Shown here piece by piece: positions 16,980 to 25,343 of a DNA stretch of 64,000 bases; position 1 is the first letter of the stretch, and every line of letters begins with the position of its first letter. The notes under the pieces are model-generated. The model did not search any database and was not told the origin of the DNA. It worked only from the letters and a program-made list of their open reading frames with translations. The position numbers and the translations under genes were made by a program. The DNA lies in the NCBI RefSeq assembly GCF_002506585.1, contig NZ_DAXW01000016.1, forward strand, positions 113,510 through 177,509, in the 5' to 3' direction. Source of the stretch: Methanoculleus sp. UBA430 (GTDB lineage Archaea; Halobacteriota; Methanomicrobia; Methanomicrobiales; Methanoculleaceae).

Positions 16980-18413
16980 ATGGAAGAAGATACAGGGGCA
17001 CTTCCCCGGAAAAGTGATTTTTCCCAGTGGTACAACGAAGTTCTCTGGCGAGCCGAGATCATGGACGTCCGCTACCCGGTCAAGGGGCTGTATGTCTGGT
17101 ACCCCCACGGGTTCGGCATCCGGAAACGTACATACGGGATACTCCGGGACCTGATGGACCGCGACCATGCCGAGACGATGTTCCCTCTCCTGATCCCCAA
17201 GACCGAGTTCATGAAGGAGGCCGAGCACATCAAGGGCTTCGAGGACGAGGTCTACTGGGTCACCCACGGCGGCACGAGCGAACTCGACGTGCCGCTTGCT
17301 CTCCGGCCCACGAGCGAGACCGCCATCTACCCGATGTACTCCCTCTGGATCCGGTCCCACACGGACCTGCCCTTAAAACTCTACCAGATCGTCAATACCT
17401 TCCGCTACGAGACGAAACACACCCGCCCGCTCATCCGCCTCCGGGAGATCACGTCATTTAAGGAGGCGCATACCGTGCACGCGACGTGGGAGGAGGCGGC
17501 GGCGCAGGTCGAGGTCGCGCTCGGCCTCTACAAGGAGTTCTACGACCGCCTCCGGGTGCCGGTGATCGTCTCCCGCCGCCCGGATTGGGACAAGTTCCCG
17601 GGCGCCGACTACACCATCGCGGTCGACACCATCATGCCCGATGGGAAGACGCTCCAGATAGGGACGGCGCATATGCTCGGCGACCACTTCTCTCGCACCT
17701 ACGATATCACCTACGAGGACGCGAACGGGGAGCGGCAGCATGCCTACCAGACCTGCTACGGGATCTCCGAGCGGTCGATCGCGGCTGTCATCAGCGTTCA
17801 CGGCGACGATAAGGGGCTTGTGCTGCCGCCGGAGGTGGCGCCGATCGAGGCCGTCATCGTCCCGATCATCGTCGGAAAACGGCGCGACGAGGTGCTCTCT
17901 GCGGCCGCGGCGCTTGAGGAGGAACTCCGGAACGCCGGGTTCGTCGTGAAGCTGGACGACCGGGATATGCGCCCGGGCGCGAAGTACTACCACTGGGAGA
18001 TGCGCGGCGTGCCGCTCCGAATCGAGATCGGGCCGCGTGATATCGACGCGAACACGGTCGTCGCCGTCACGCGGAGCGGTCGGAAGACCACGCTCGACCG
18101 GCGTGGCGTTGTTGAAGGCGTCTCCTCCGTCCTTGCCCAGTTCGGGGAGGAACTCTCGCAGGCGGCGCGGCAGGCGATGGCCGACCGGATCGCCATGGCC
18201 GGGACACTCGAAGAGGCCGCCGGAGCGGTGAAGACCGGGGTTGCCGTCGTCCACTGGTGCGGCTCGCAGGAGTGCGCAGAAAAGATAGAGGCGGCGGTGG
18301 ATGCGAGCATCCTCGGGTCCGAGATCCGGTCGGACCTGATCTCCGTCTCGGACGGTCCGTGCATCGCCTGCGGCGGGAACGGCACGTCCACCCTGGTTGC
18401 CCGGACCTACTGA
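16980..18413 (+). CDS. proS: Prolyl-tRNA synthetase (archaeal type)
   Basis: 477 residues, the short archaeal/eukaryotic class II form without the bacterial editing insert. The N-terminus begins with DFSQWYNEVLWRAEIMDVRYPVKG. Class II motif 2 reads TFRYETKHTRPLIRLREI, with FKEAHTVHATWEEA following. The anticodon-binding domain (about 280-390) has a C-terminal zinc-binding-like tail with CGSQECAEKIE and GPCIACGG. Charges tRNA-Pro. The stop is immediately adjacent to the stop of the convergent zinc-ribbon gene. Confidence 0.96.
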   Translation: MEEDTGALPRKSDFSQWYNEVLWRAEIMDVRYPVKGLYVWYPHGFGIRKRTYGILRDLMDRDHAETMFPLLIPKTEFMKEAEHIKGFEDEVYWVTHGGTSELDVPLALRPTSETAIYPMYSLWIRSHTDLPLKLYQIVNTFRYETKHTRPLIRLREITSFKEAHTVHATWEEAAAQVEVALGLYKEFYDRLRVPVIVSRRPDWDKFPGADYTIAVDTIMPDGKTLQIGTAHMLGDHFSRTYDITYEDANGERQHAYQTCYGISERSIAAVISVHGDDKGLVLPPEVAPIEAVIVPIIVGKRRDEVLSAAAALEEELRNAGFVVKLDDRDMRPGAKYYHWEMRGVPLRIEIGPRDIDANTVVAVTRSGRKTTLDRRGVVEGVSSVLAQFGEELSQAARQAMADRIAMAGTLEEAAGAVKTGVAVVHWCGSQECAEKIEAAVDASILGSEIRSDLISVSDGPCIACGGNGTSTLVARTY

Positions 18414-18869
18414 TCAGCACGACGGGCAGGTATACGTTCTTTTGTGTTCGGGGGACAAAAGGTCTCCCGACATCATCACTTTTCCTCCCGAGAGGAATAT
18501 TCTACCGCACTTTGCGCACCGTTTCGGGAGCAGTCGCTCCCAGCGGCTCATCGGAACTTCCAGAGAAAACTGCATCTTCTCCGCATCAGCGGGATTGCAC
18601 TGGGTGAGCTCCTCATACCGGGAGAGGATCTGCATGACCTGGAGCGGGCTTGCTCCCTCGTTGCAGAACCGTTTAAAGACATAGAATTGAAAGATCATCC
18701 ACCCAAGATCGGAGCGCTCGAGGGTCTCCTCATACTCGCTGCAGGTTCCGTCGTCTTCGTCGAGGGAGTACCCGCAGAGGGGGCAGCGCCCGCCCACGAG
18801 TTCGTCCAGGAAGACCTCTTCGTGGCAGCTGGGACAGGTGGTGTGGGGGGTATGCATTCTGGAAGTCAT
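18414..18869 (-). CDS. Zinc-ribbon protein of unknown function
   Basis: About 151 residues from the ATG at 18869; an upstream extension looks non-coding. Four CxxC motifs form two presumptive zinc ribbons: TCPSCHEEVF with RCPLCGYSL at the N-terminus, and RCAKCGRIFL with TCPSC at the C-terminus. The last Cys is the final residue, so the ribbon closes at the very end of the chain. The middle is an acidic, helical part. Such proteins often touch nucleic acids or transcription partners, but I recognise no family. Confidence 0.75.
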   Translation of the reverse strand: MTSRMHTPHTTCPSCHEEVFLDELVGGRCPLCGYSLDEDDGTCSEYEETLERSDLGWMIFQFYVFKRFCNEGASPLQVMQILSRYEELTQCNPADAEKMQFSLEVPMSRWERLLPKRCAKCGRIFLSGGKVMMSGDLLSPEHKRTYTCPSC

Positions 18870-19282
18870 GGTTATACTGGCCTCATACCTTTTACTCTTC
18901 AAGAGACACATGGCGGGGCCGCGTGTCTGCTGAAAGCGTTCCACGCGAGGATGCGCGGTCTCTACGAGTGCTCTGAGGTTTTACTACGTATTGCGCTCGG
19001 TGTGCTCTTATACGTGTCGAATGCGGTGATCGGATCTGCGGAGCCCCGGGTGGTTGAGGTTCAGGTTCCCGGGACCGCGGAACACGCTTGCGTCGATGTC
19101 TGGAGGCTGTTTGGGGAGCCCGGCGGCTTCTTGCGGTCAGGATGCCGTCTTCGTCGCACGCCCGGCCGACCAGCCCTTCATGCGAACCCGTAATGCCCTT
19201 GAATCAACCTTGTTATCCGGAATAAGGCCTCCGACAGGCAGGATGACGTATATTTTTATAGGTTGGCGGGCATTCTGCTTGC
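18870..19282. other. Intergenic region with promoter at its right end
   Basis: 413 bases between two genes that diverge, with no convincing coding frame. The left part presumably carries the promoter of the zinc-ribbon gene; the right end holds a clear TATA box for the DUF362 gene. The rest shows nothing I can interpret. Confidence 0.5.
19249..19260 (+). promoter_or_regulatory. TATA box of DUF362 gene
   Basis: TATATTTTTATA, 23 nt before the ATG at 19283. With the usual 25-nt TATA-to-start distance, the transcript would begin at or just before the start codon, so it would be leaderless or nearly so. No Shine-Dalgarno sequence is seen, which agrees. Confidence 0.6.
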
Positions 19283-20203
19283 ATGGCATCGCCAGCAGCA
19301 TCTGAAGTTTACATCATCGATGCATCGGATCGTTACCGCGCTATTGAAGCGCTCTGGCACGAGATCGGCCCTCTTCCCCTCGATGGGAAGACCGTCGCGG
19401 TCAAGGCGAATTTCAACAGCGACGATCCGTTCCCTGCGACGACTCACCCCGATATGCTGGAGGCGGTCCTCGGGCAGGTTCGCGCTGCCGGTGCCGGGAC
19501 GGTACGGCTCGGGGAGCGGAGCGGGATGGGGGAGACCCGCGCGGTGCTGAAGAACCGGGGCGCCGTCGACGTCGCGGCCCGGACGGGCGCAGAAGTGGTG
19601 GCGCTCGACGGTCTCCCGCCGGAGGGGTGGGAGGCGGTCCCACCGGACGGTCTCCACTGGGAGCGGGGGTTCCTGATCGCCCGGCTCTTCCGGGAGGCCG
19701 ATGTAGTGGTCCAGACCTGCTGCTTAAAGACCCACCGGTTCGGCGGGCACGTCTCCCTCTCCCTGAAGAATCCCGTCGGGGCCGTGGCGAAGAGGGCTCC
19801 TGGGAGCGGCTACAACTACATGGCGGAACTGCATTCGTCGCCGCACCAGCGCAGGATGATCGCCGAGATCAACCGGTCCTTTCCCTGCGACGTCGCTATC
19901 ATGGACGCAACGGAAGGGTTCTCGACCGGGGGCCCCGAGCGGGGCGGCCTCGTCGCGCCGAACGTCATCCTCGCGAGCACCGACCGGATCGCCCTCGACG
20001 CCGCGGGGATCGCTCTCCTCCGGCGTTACGGCTCAACACTCGAGGTGATGCAGGGCAGGATCTTTGCGATGGATCCGATAGCCCGGGCAGCGGAGCTCGG
20101 CATCGGCGTTCGGTCGGCGGAGGACCTCCGGCTCGTCGCGCTCGACTCCGAGAGCAAAGACCTTGTCCTCGATATGCGGCGGATCCTGGACGAGACCGCG
20201 TGA
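19283..20203 (+). CDS. DUF362 domain protein
   Basis: 306 residues. DUF362 features are an early VAVKANFNSDDPFPATTHPDML, QTCCLKTHRFGGHVSLSLKN in the middle and IMDATEGFSTGGPERGG after it. The C-terminal ferredoxin-like CxxCxxC segments carried by many DUF362 proteins are absent, so this is the short form. Function is unknown in archaea. It is preceded by a strong TATA box and converges on mntP. Confidence 0.85.
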   Translation: MASPAASEVYIIDASDRYRAIEALWHEIGPLPLDGKTVAVKANFNSDDPFPATTHPDMLEAVLGQVRAAGAGTVRLGERSGMGETRAVLKNRGAVDVAARTGAEVVALDGLPPEGWEAVPPDGLHWERGFLIARLFREADVVVQTCCLKTHRFGGHVSLSLKNPVGAVAKRAPGSGYNYMAELHSSPHQRRMIAEINRSFPCDVAIMDATEGFSTGGPERGGLVAPNVILASTDRIALDAAGIALLRRYGSTLEVMQGRIFAMDPIARAAELGIGVRSAEDLRLVALDSESKDLVLDMRRILDETA

Positions 20204-20206
20204 AGA

Positions 20207-20776
20207 TCAGAAGAAGAGGTGGTCGAGCAGGATCCGGAGACCGATGCCGATCAGGATCACCCCGCCGAGGACCTCGACCTTCCTCCCGAAGACCCGGTCG
20301 AGCGAACTTCCTATCAGCACGCCGGCGGCGGAGAGGATGAAGGTTACGGCGCCGATCGTGACTGCGGGCCAGAGGATCGGCATATCCAGGACGGCAAACG
20401 TGACGCCGACAGCGAGGGCGTCGATGCTTGTCGCAACGGCGAGAAGGAGGAGCGTGGTCATGCTCCCGGCGCCGAACCGGACGTTCTCGTCGTCTCCCCG
20501 GACTGCCTCGACGAGCATCTTCCCGCCGATCAGGGTAAGCAGCAGAAAGGCGATCCAGGGTGCCCAGGTCCCGACGAACGAGGTGACGCTCACCCCGCCG
20601 AGCCACCCGAGCACCGGCATCCCTGCCTGGAACCCGCCGAAGAGCGCCCCGATGATGAGGGCCCACCGCCCCCGGTCTTCTTGCATCGCGGCCCCTCCAC
20701 TGATCGAGACGGCAAATGCATCCATCGCGAGTCCGACGGCGATGAGGAGGGTTGTTGCGAACTCCATTGCTTCCAT
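20207..20776 (-). CDS. mntP: Manganese efflux pump MntP
   Basis: 189 residues, six membrane helices. The two internal repeats each carry the conserved acidic motif of MntP: GLAMDAFAVSISGG in the first and VATSIDALAVGVTFA in the second. It exports Mn2+. A second Met three codons in is an alternative start. The 87-nt gap to the divergent aguBA gene has no recognisable Mn-sensing riboswitch. It converges on the DUF362 gene with 3 nt between stops. Confidence 0.92.
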   Translation of the reverse strand: MEAMEFATTLLIAVGLAMDAFAVSISGGAAMQEDRGRWALIIGALFGGFQAGMPVLGWLGGVSVTSFVGTWAPWIAFLLLTLIGGKMLVEAVRGDDENVRFGAGSMTTLLLLAVATSIDALAVGVTFAVLDMPILWPAVTIGAVTFILSAAGVLIGSSLDRVFGRKVEVLGGVILIGIGLRILLDHLFF

Positions 20777-20815
20777 AACATTCCAGCGCGATACCGGATA
20801 ACGCTATGGTCGACG

Positions 20816-20826
20816 GTTGTTATATG
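20816..20826 (+). promoter_or_regulatory. Putative TATA box upstream of aguBA
   Basis: TTGTTATATGG lies about 40 nt before the ATG at 20864, AT-rich in a GC-rich gap. GGAGAG follows closer to the start as a possible ribosome-binding site. Confidence 0.4.
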
Positions 20827-20863
20827 GCGCCTGAGTGCCCTACCGGTATGGAGAGATGATACG

Positions 20864-22798
20864 ATGAGCACGCAAACGATTGGCCTCATCCAGACGGCGG
20901 CGGGCAATGACCCCGACCGCAACCTGGTCCACACCCTTGCAATGGCAAGAGCAGCAATCGCGAAGGGTGTGCGGATCCTCTGCCTGCAGGAACTCTACCG
21001 GCTCCCCTACTTCCCGCAGTATGAGGCTACGGACGCCTCTGTCTACGCCGAGACCATACCGGGTCCCTCGACCGAAGCGTTCGCGGCGCTTGCCCGGGAG
21101 CACGGCGTGGTGATCGTCGTGCCGCTCTACGAACGGACCGAATCGGGGGAGTACTTCAACGCGGCAGTAGTGATCGATGCCGACGGGCGACTGCTCCCCC
21201 CGTACCGGAAGGTGCATATCCCCTACGACCCGCTCTTCTACGAGAAGACCTACTTCCGGCAGGGGGACCGCTACCGGGTCTACGATACCCGGTACGGCCG
21301 GATAGCCGTACTCATCTGTTACGACCAGTGGTTCCCGGAGGCCGCGAGGGCGGTCGCCCTGCAGGGCGCTGATATCATCTTCTACCCGACCGCCATCGGC
21401 CGGATTGCCGGGGAGGAGCCGCCGGAGGGAGACTGGCGCGAGGCGTGGGAGACGGTGCAGCGGGGCCATGCGATCGCAAACAGCGTCCACGTCGCCGCCG
21501 TCAACCGGGTCGGCACCGAGGGGGATATCCGGTTCTTCGGGAGCTCGTTCGTCGCCGACGCTTTCGGGAACGTCCTCGCCCGGGCGAGCGAGACCGACGA
21601 AGAGGTGCTCGTCGTCGAGGTCGACCTCGCGAAAAACGAGGCTGTCCGGGAAGGCTGGGGCTTCTTCCGGAACCGGCGGCCTGAGACCTACAAGGTGCTC
21701 ACCCGGAGGTTTCCGCCGGGTAGAACCCCGCAGGCGCTCGGCTACCGCATGCCGGCGGAGTGGGCGTCGCACGATGCCGTCTGGCTCTCCTGGCCTCATG
21801 ATCGGGAGACGTTCCCCGACCTTGCCGCGGTGGAGCTTGCCTACGTCGAGATCCTCGCGGCCCTCCGGGGGTCCGAGACTGTCAACCTGCTTGTCACGAG
21901 CGAGGCGATGCGCATCCGGATCGAGGCGATGCTGGAGGAGGTTGGTGTCAATCCAGAGGGCATCAGGTTTCACTCCGCCGACTACGCCGACGTCTGGTTC
22001 CGGGACTACGGGCCGACGTTCGTGATCAACCCCGAGGCGGGGAGCCTCGCGATGGTGGACTGGACGTTCAACGCCTGGGGGGAGAAGTACCCGGAACTTA
22101 TGGGGGATACCGGGGTCCCGCTTGTGATGAACCGCGAGATGGACCTCCCCCTCTTCACTCCCGGGATTGTTCTGGAGGGCGGTTCGATCGAGGTGAACGG
22201 GTGCGGGACGGTGATCACGACGGAGGCCTGCCTCTTAAACCCGAACCGGAACCCTCGCCTCTCCCGGGGGGATATGGAGGCGTACCTGGAGGCTTACCTC
22301 GGCGCCAGTCACGTCATATGGCTCAAACAGGGTATCGCCGGCGACGATACCGACGGCCATATCGACGACATCGCCCGGTTCGTGGACGAGAGAACCGTCC
22401 TCTGCGCCGTCGAGGAGAACGAGGACGACGAGAACTATGCCGTCCTGCAGGAGAACCTCGCGATCCTCCAATCGTCGACCGATCAGGACGGCAACCTCCT
22501 GACGGTCGTCCCACTCCCGATGCCGGGCAGAGTCGGCGGCGAAGAGCGGCTGCCGGCGAGTTACGCGAACTTCTACATCGGAAACACCGTCGTGCTGGTG
22601 CCGGTCTTCGGGCACCCGAACGACGAGGTCGCCGTAGCAAGGATCCAGGGGTTCTTCCCGGACCGGGAGGTCATCGGGATCGACTGCACGGCGATGGTCG
22701 AGGGGTTCGGCGCGATCCACTGCATCAGCCAGCAGCAGCCATCCATCGTGCCGCGCGCCACCTTCCCGGGGGGAGAAAGCGCACCGCGAGAGGGATGA
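20864..22798 (+). CDS. Fused N-carbamoylputrescine amidase-agmatine deiminase
   Basis: 644 residues from ATG 20864; upstream open codons overlap mntP and are not family-like. Residues 1-285 are a nitrilase-family amidase with the catalytic Glu43 (QELYRLPYF), Lys116 (YRKVHIPYDPLFYEK) and Cys152 (VLICYDQWFPEAAR), closest to N-carbamoylputrescine amidase. Residues about 292-644 are an agmatine deiminase: VWFRDYGPTFV, VLEGGSIEVNG, GIAGDDTDGHIDDIARF and Cys620 in IHCISQQQP. Together they would turn agmatine into putrescine, CO2 and ammonia. The two enzymes are normally separate (AguA, AguB). Both active sites look intact. Confidence 0.9.
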   Translation: MSTQTIGLIQTAAGNDPDRNLVHTLAMARAAIAKGVRILCLQELYRLPYFPQYEATDASVYAETIPGPSTEAFAALAREHGVVIVVPLYERTESGEYFNAAVVIDADGRLLPPYRKVHIPYDPLFYEKTYFRQGDRYRVYDTRYGRIAVLICYDQWFPEAARAVALQGADIIFYPTAIGRIAGEEPPEGDWREAWETVQRGHAIANSVHVAAVNRVGTEGDIRFFGSSFVADAFGNVLARASETDEEVLVVEVDLAKNEAVREGWGFFRNRRPETYKVLTRRFPPGRTPQALGYRMPAEWASHDAVWLSWPHDRETFPDLAAVELAYVEILAALRGSETVNLLVTSEAMRIRIEAMLEEVGVNPEGIRFHSADYADVWFRDYGPTFVINPEAGSLAMVDWTFNAWGEKYPELMGDTGVPLVMNREMDLPLFTPGIVLEGGSIEVNGCGTVITTEACLLNPNRNPRLSRGDMEAYLEAYLGASHVIWLKQGIAGDDTDGHIDDIARFVDERTVLCAVEENEDDENYAVLQENLAILQSSTDQDGNLLTVVPLPMPGRVGGEERLPASYANFYIGNTVVLVPVFGHPNDEVAVARIQGFFPDREVIGIDCTAMVEGFGAIHCISQQQPSIVPRATFPGGESAPREG

Positions 22799-22955
22799 AC
22801 GCGGAGATAACCGTGCTCCACGTCCAGCCGGCGAAGGCAAGCAGGATCGCAATGACGGAGACGGCCGGGACCATCGTCACCCCCCGATTTGCGCGCCGCA
22901 CGTCGGTCCCGGGATGGACGAGCCGGTCTCTCCCGGCTCCGACTCTCTCCTCCAT
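22725..22955 (-). CDS. Possible small single-span membrane protein
   Basis: A 76-codon frame starting MEERVGAGRD, with a hydrophobic segment (VSVIAILLAFAGWTWSTVI) and a basic Arg/Trp tail. Third codon positions are mostly G/C, as in real genes here. Its 3' end runs antisense over the last 74 nt of aguBA. No family recognised and no strong ribosome-binding site; it may be a chance frame. Confidence 0.3.
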   Translation of the reverse strand: MEERVGAGRDRLVHPGTDVRRANRGVTMVPAVSVIAILLAFAGWTWSTVISAFIPLAVRFLPPGRWRAARWMAAAG

Positions 22956-23279
22956 CTGCAGCAATCTCTTCTGGGAGGGCCGGCCTGATATGGGGTGAGC
23001 ATCTGCACCGGCAGGGAAGTTACCAGCCGTTGCAGTGGACCCGGTCCTTACGGTAGCGGTCAACCGGCGGAGAGCGTGCGGCCGGGGAGCCGACGGTGAC
23101 GAGGGCGAAGGGAACGACTGGCCGAAGGGTGCGATGGTTCTATGAACGGAAGTTTGAGCACCGTCAGGTACGAAGAACGCGAAATCCGGCGGATGAATGG
23201 TGTAACTCCCCTTCGTGGCTTTGCGGCTCGCACTTCGCGTGAGGGCATGTCACCACCTCTGTATCAGCCATCCGCGCCT
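22956..23279. other. Gene-free stretch with repeat-like sequence
   Basis: About 320 bases without a supported gene. Positions 23168-23242 carry a repeat-like phrase (CGAAGAACGCGAA, then CTTCGTGGCTTTGCGG and CTTCGCGTGAG). Its first 13 bases match the palindromic element at 13852-13864. The rest shows nothing clear. Confidence 0.45.
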
Positions 23280-23549
23280 TCAGCCACCATCCGGGGCCGA
23301 CCTTCCCCCCGGCATGGGGCAGAGCGGTGTCGCCTCCTCCGGAAGCATGAGGATCTCGCGGACCCCGCCGTCATCGAACGCCCCGATGGTGACGGTGGCC
23401 GGGGCGCCGCCCGCGGGCGTCTGGTTGACGGCCGCGATCTCAAGGGCTGCCCGCCGGTCCCCGTTGCCGACCCGGACGACCTGATGCTTCCCGGGCCGGT
23501 AGTCCTGGACGTAGCACCTTCTGGCATGCTCTTCTTCACCGGGGCGGGG
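23280..23549 (-). pseudogene. Coding-like frame continuing after the MFS amber stop
   Basis: Beyond the TAG of the MFS gene (23550-23552) the same frame stays open for 89 codons to a TGA at 23280-23282. The translation looks protein-like (VVRVGNGDRRAALEIAAVNQ, ATVTIGAFDDGGVREILML) and almost every third base is G or C. There is no upstream Met, and alternative starts are not obvious. It may be a 3' gene remnant, a stop-readthrough extension, or a separate gene whose start was lost. I do not recognise the sequence. Confidence 0.4.
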
Positions 23550-25094
23550 CTATGGGTGCCGGGGAGATGAAGCTGTCGGAGCATCCTCCTCCCCAATCGC
23601 TTCTTCCGGTGGTTCCTGGCGGCGCTTCTCCCGGCGTTCCCTGACGGACGAGAAGGGGAACTTCACCATCTCCCGGAGACCTCCCGCGGGGGAGAAGTTT
23701 CGCATATCACGTCGGACTCCTGAGATGAGTTCGTCGACGACCTCCTGCTCCTTTGCCTCCCCCTCCTCCTGTACCGCCGCGAGGCGGTGGAGGGAGTAGA
23801 GCCCGAGGATGAAGGCGAAGAGGAAGAAGAACTCCCATTGTTGCAGGTCGAGGGTGACGAAGACGAGCTCCCGTACCGGGTCTTTCCAGACGAGGGTCCA
23901 GATGAGTTCCCGCTCGGCAAAGAAGTCCACGAAGAGGCCGCCGAGGATCGGCGCGACGCCGGCGGCGACCGAGTTTGCAAAGGTGCTCGCCGCAAGGTAA
24001 CTGGTCGCCTGACCTTGTGGGGCCAGCTTCAGGCCGATGTTTCCCGAGGCGAGCGAGACTCCCGCAAGTGAGATCCCCATCAGGATGTGGATGAGGATGA
24101 GAAGCGGGTAGGTCAGGACGTAGATATCCGGGAGCGTGACGAACATCCAGGCGAAGATCGCGAGCATGAAGAGCGGACCGCTCACGGCGAGAACCGACTT
24201 GTTGGAGAACCGGTCGGAGACCTGGCCCCACGACCGGTAGAAGACGATGTTCATGACCTGGCTGAGGACGCTGAGAGCGACAACGAGCGAGATATCAAGA
24301 CCGATCCTCTGCAACATGTAGACCGTAAAGAACGGCGACGCGAGGTTGACGGCGAAGTTCCACGAGCCGAGGAAGATGACCAGGTTCCTGAAGTTGAGGT
24401 CCGCAAAAGGCTTCCTGATGGCGGCGAAGAGGCCGTCCTCCCCACCTTCGACGACCATCCGGGGCTCGGGCGTGCGGATGAGGATCACGATCCCGGCGAG
24501 ACCGGCGATGAGCCCGAGGAGGAAGAGGATAGAGTAGCCGTAGGGTGCAAGGTCCGGGAAGATTGCCTCCCACGAGTCGATGAAGAAACCTGCGACGAGG
24601 CTGACGACGAGCGCAACCGCTGTCGAAAGGGTCAGCCGGTGGGAGAAGAAGGCTCCGAGCCGGTCCTGCGGTATGAGGTCCCGCATCCAGGAGTTCCAGC
24701 CGCAGTGGGAGACCGCCGAGAAGGATGCGTAGAGAGCTATTGAGAGGATGAGCACGAATATGCCCTGCTCCGGCGAGAGGAAGAACGGTATCAGGATTAT
24801 GAGTATCCAGCAGAGGCGGGCGGCGAGCGATGCCGCGACGACCACCAGCCTTCTCCTGCGCACCCGCTCGACGATGTAGATGGCGGGCATCTGCAGGAGT
24901 TCTGCGAGCGGCGGGATGGCGGCGAGCAGGCCGATGACGGTGTTCGATGCCCCGAGTTGGAGGGCGAACGCTACCAGGAAGATGCCGCCGGTCAGCGTCA
25001 CCATCGCCTGAGTGGCAAGGCCGTCCCGTATGACGAGTTTTAAGCCGTGACGGACCTCTTCTTCCGTCAGGCTCTCTTTTGCCTCAAAGACCAT
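23550..25094 (-). CDS. Major facilitator superfamily transporter
   Basis: 514 residues, about 12 membrane helices in two bundles with a cytoplasmic loop rich in charge between them. The N-terminus (FEAKESLTEEEVRHGLKLVIRDG) and TLTGGIFLVAFALQLGASNTVIGLLAAI-like first helices fit a microbial MFS subfamily of unknown substrate. The C-terminal 70 residues are hydrophilic (REKRRQEPPEEAIGEED). It ends in TAG, followed by the open frame described separately. Stand-alone gene. Confidence 0.88.
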   Translation of the reverse strand: MVFEAKESLTEEEVRHGLKLVIRDGLATQAMVTLTGGIFLVAFALQLGASNTVIGLLAAIPPLAELLQMPAIYIVERVRRRRLVVVAASLAARLCWILIILIPFFLSPEQGIFVLILSIALYASFSAVSHCGWNSWMRDLIPQDRLGAFFSHRLTLSTAVALVVSLVAGFFIDSWEAIFPDLAPYGYSILFLLGLIAGLAGIVILIRTPEPRMVVEGGEDGLFAAIRKPFADLNFRNLVIFLGSWNFAVNLASPFFTVYMLQRIGLDISLVVALSVLSQVMNIVFYRSWGQVSDRFSNKSVLAVSGPLFMLAIFAWMFVTLPDIYVLTYPLLILIHILMGISLAGVSLASGNIGLKLAPQGQATSYLAASTFANSVAAGVAPILGGLFVDFFAERELIWTLVWKDPVRELVFVTLDLQQWEFFFLFAFILGLYSLHRLAAVQEEGEAKEQEVVDELISGVRRDMRNFSPAGGLREMVKFPFSSVRERREKRRQEPPEEAIGEEDAPTASSPRHP

Positions 25095-25343
25095 GCTTTA
25101 TCCGGGCCTCTCTTTCTGATGCTCACGAACCGTTCACCCCGAGAGATTGCCCGTCGGCAGGGTGCCGGAATATCCGTGGGGGACCTCGCGCGGGCATCAG
25201 TTTTCTGGACTTATTGTATAAAAATAGAATTATATTAATGTGTTTGATTAAATCGAGAACCTCCCCGTGGTCCCGTCGGTCATGGCCCCGAAGGGATCGG
25301 GGGTATTCGCCGGCAGGGTTCCCCGGAAGGTTTCTCCGGTGCC

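Noticed and set aside
18444..19193. Long plus-strand frame over the zinc-ribbon gene and its upstream gap
   Set aside because: Antisense shadow: the minus-strand protein has four ordered CxxC motifs, while this frame has no family features.
19222..19235. 14-mer ATAAGGCCTCCGAC also found at 63271
   Set aside because: With one indel the match extends to about 18 bases, but one such pair is expected by chance in a 64-kb window.
20777..20863. Possible Mn-sensing (yybP-ykoY) riboswitch before mntP
   Set aside because: The gap is only 87 nt and shows no recognisable paired architecture of that class.
23550..23552. Pyrrolysine at the MFS amber codon
   Set aside because: No Pyl system visible and such use is not known for this group; kept only as a remote option in the readthrough finding.
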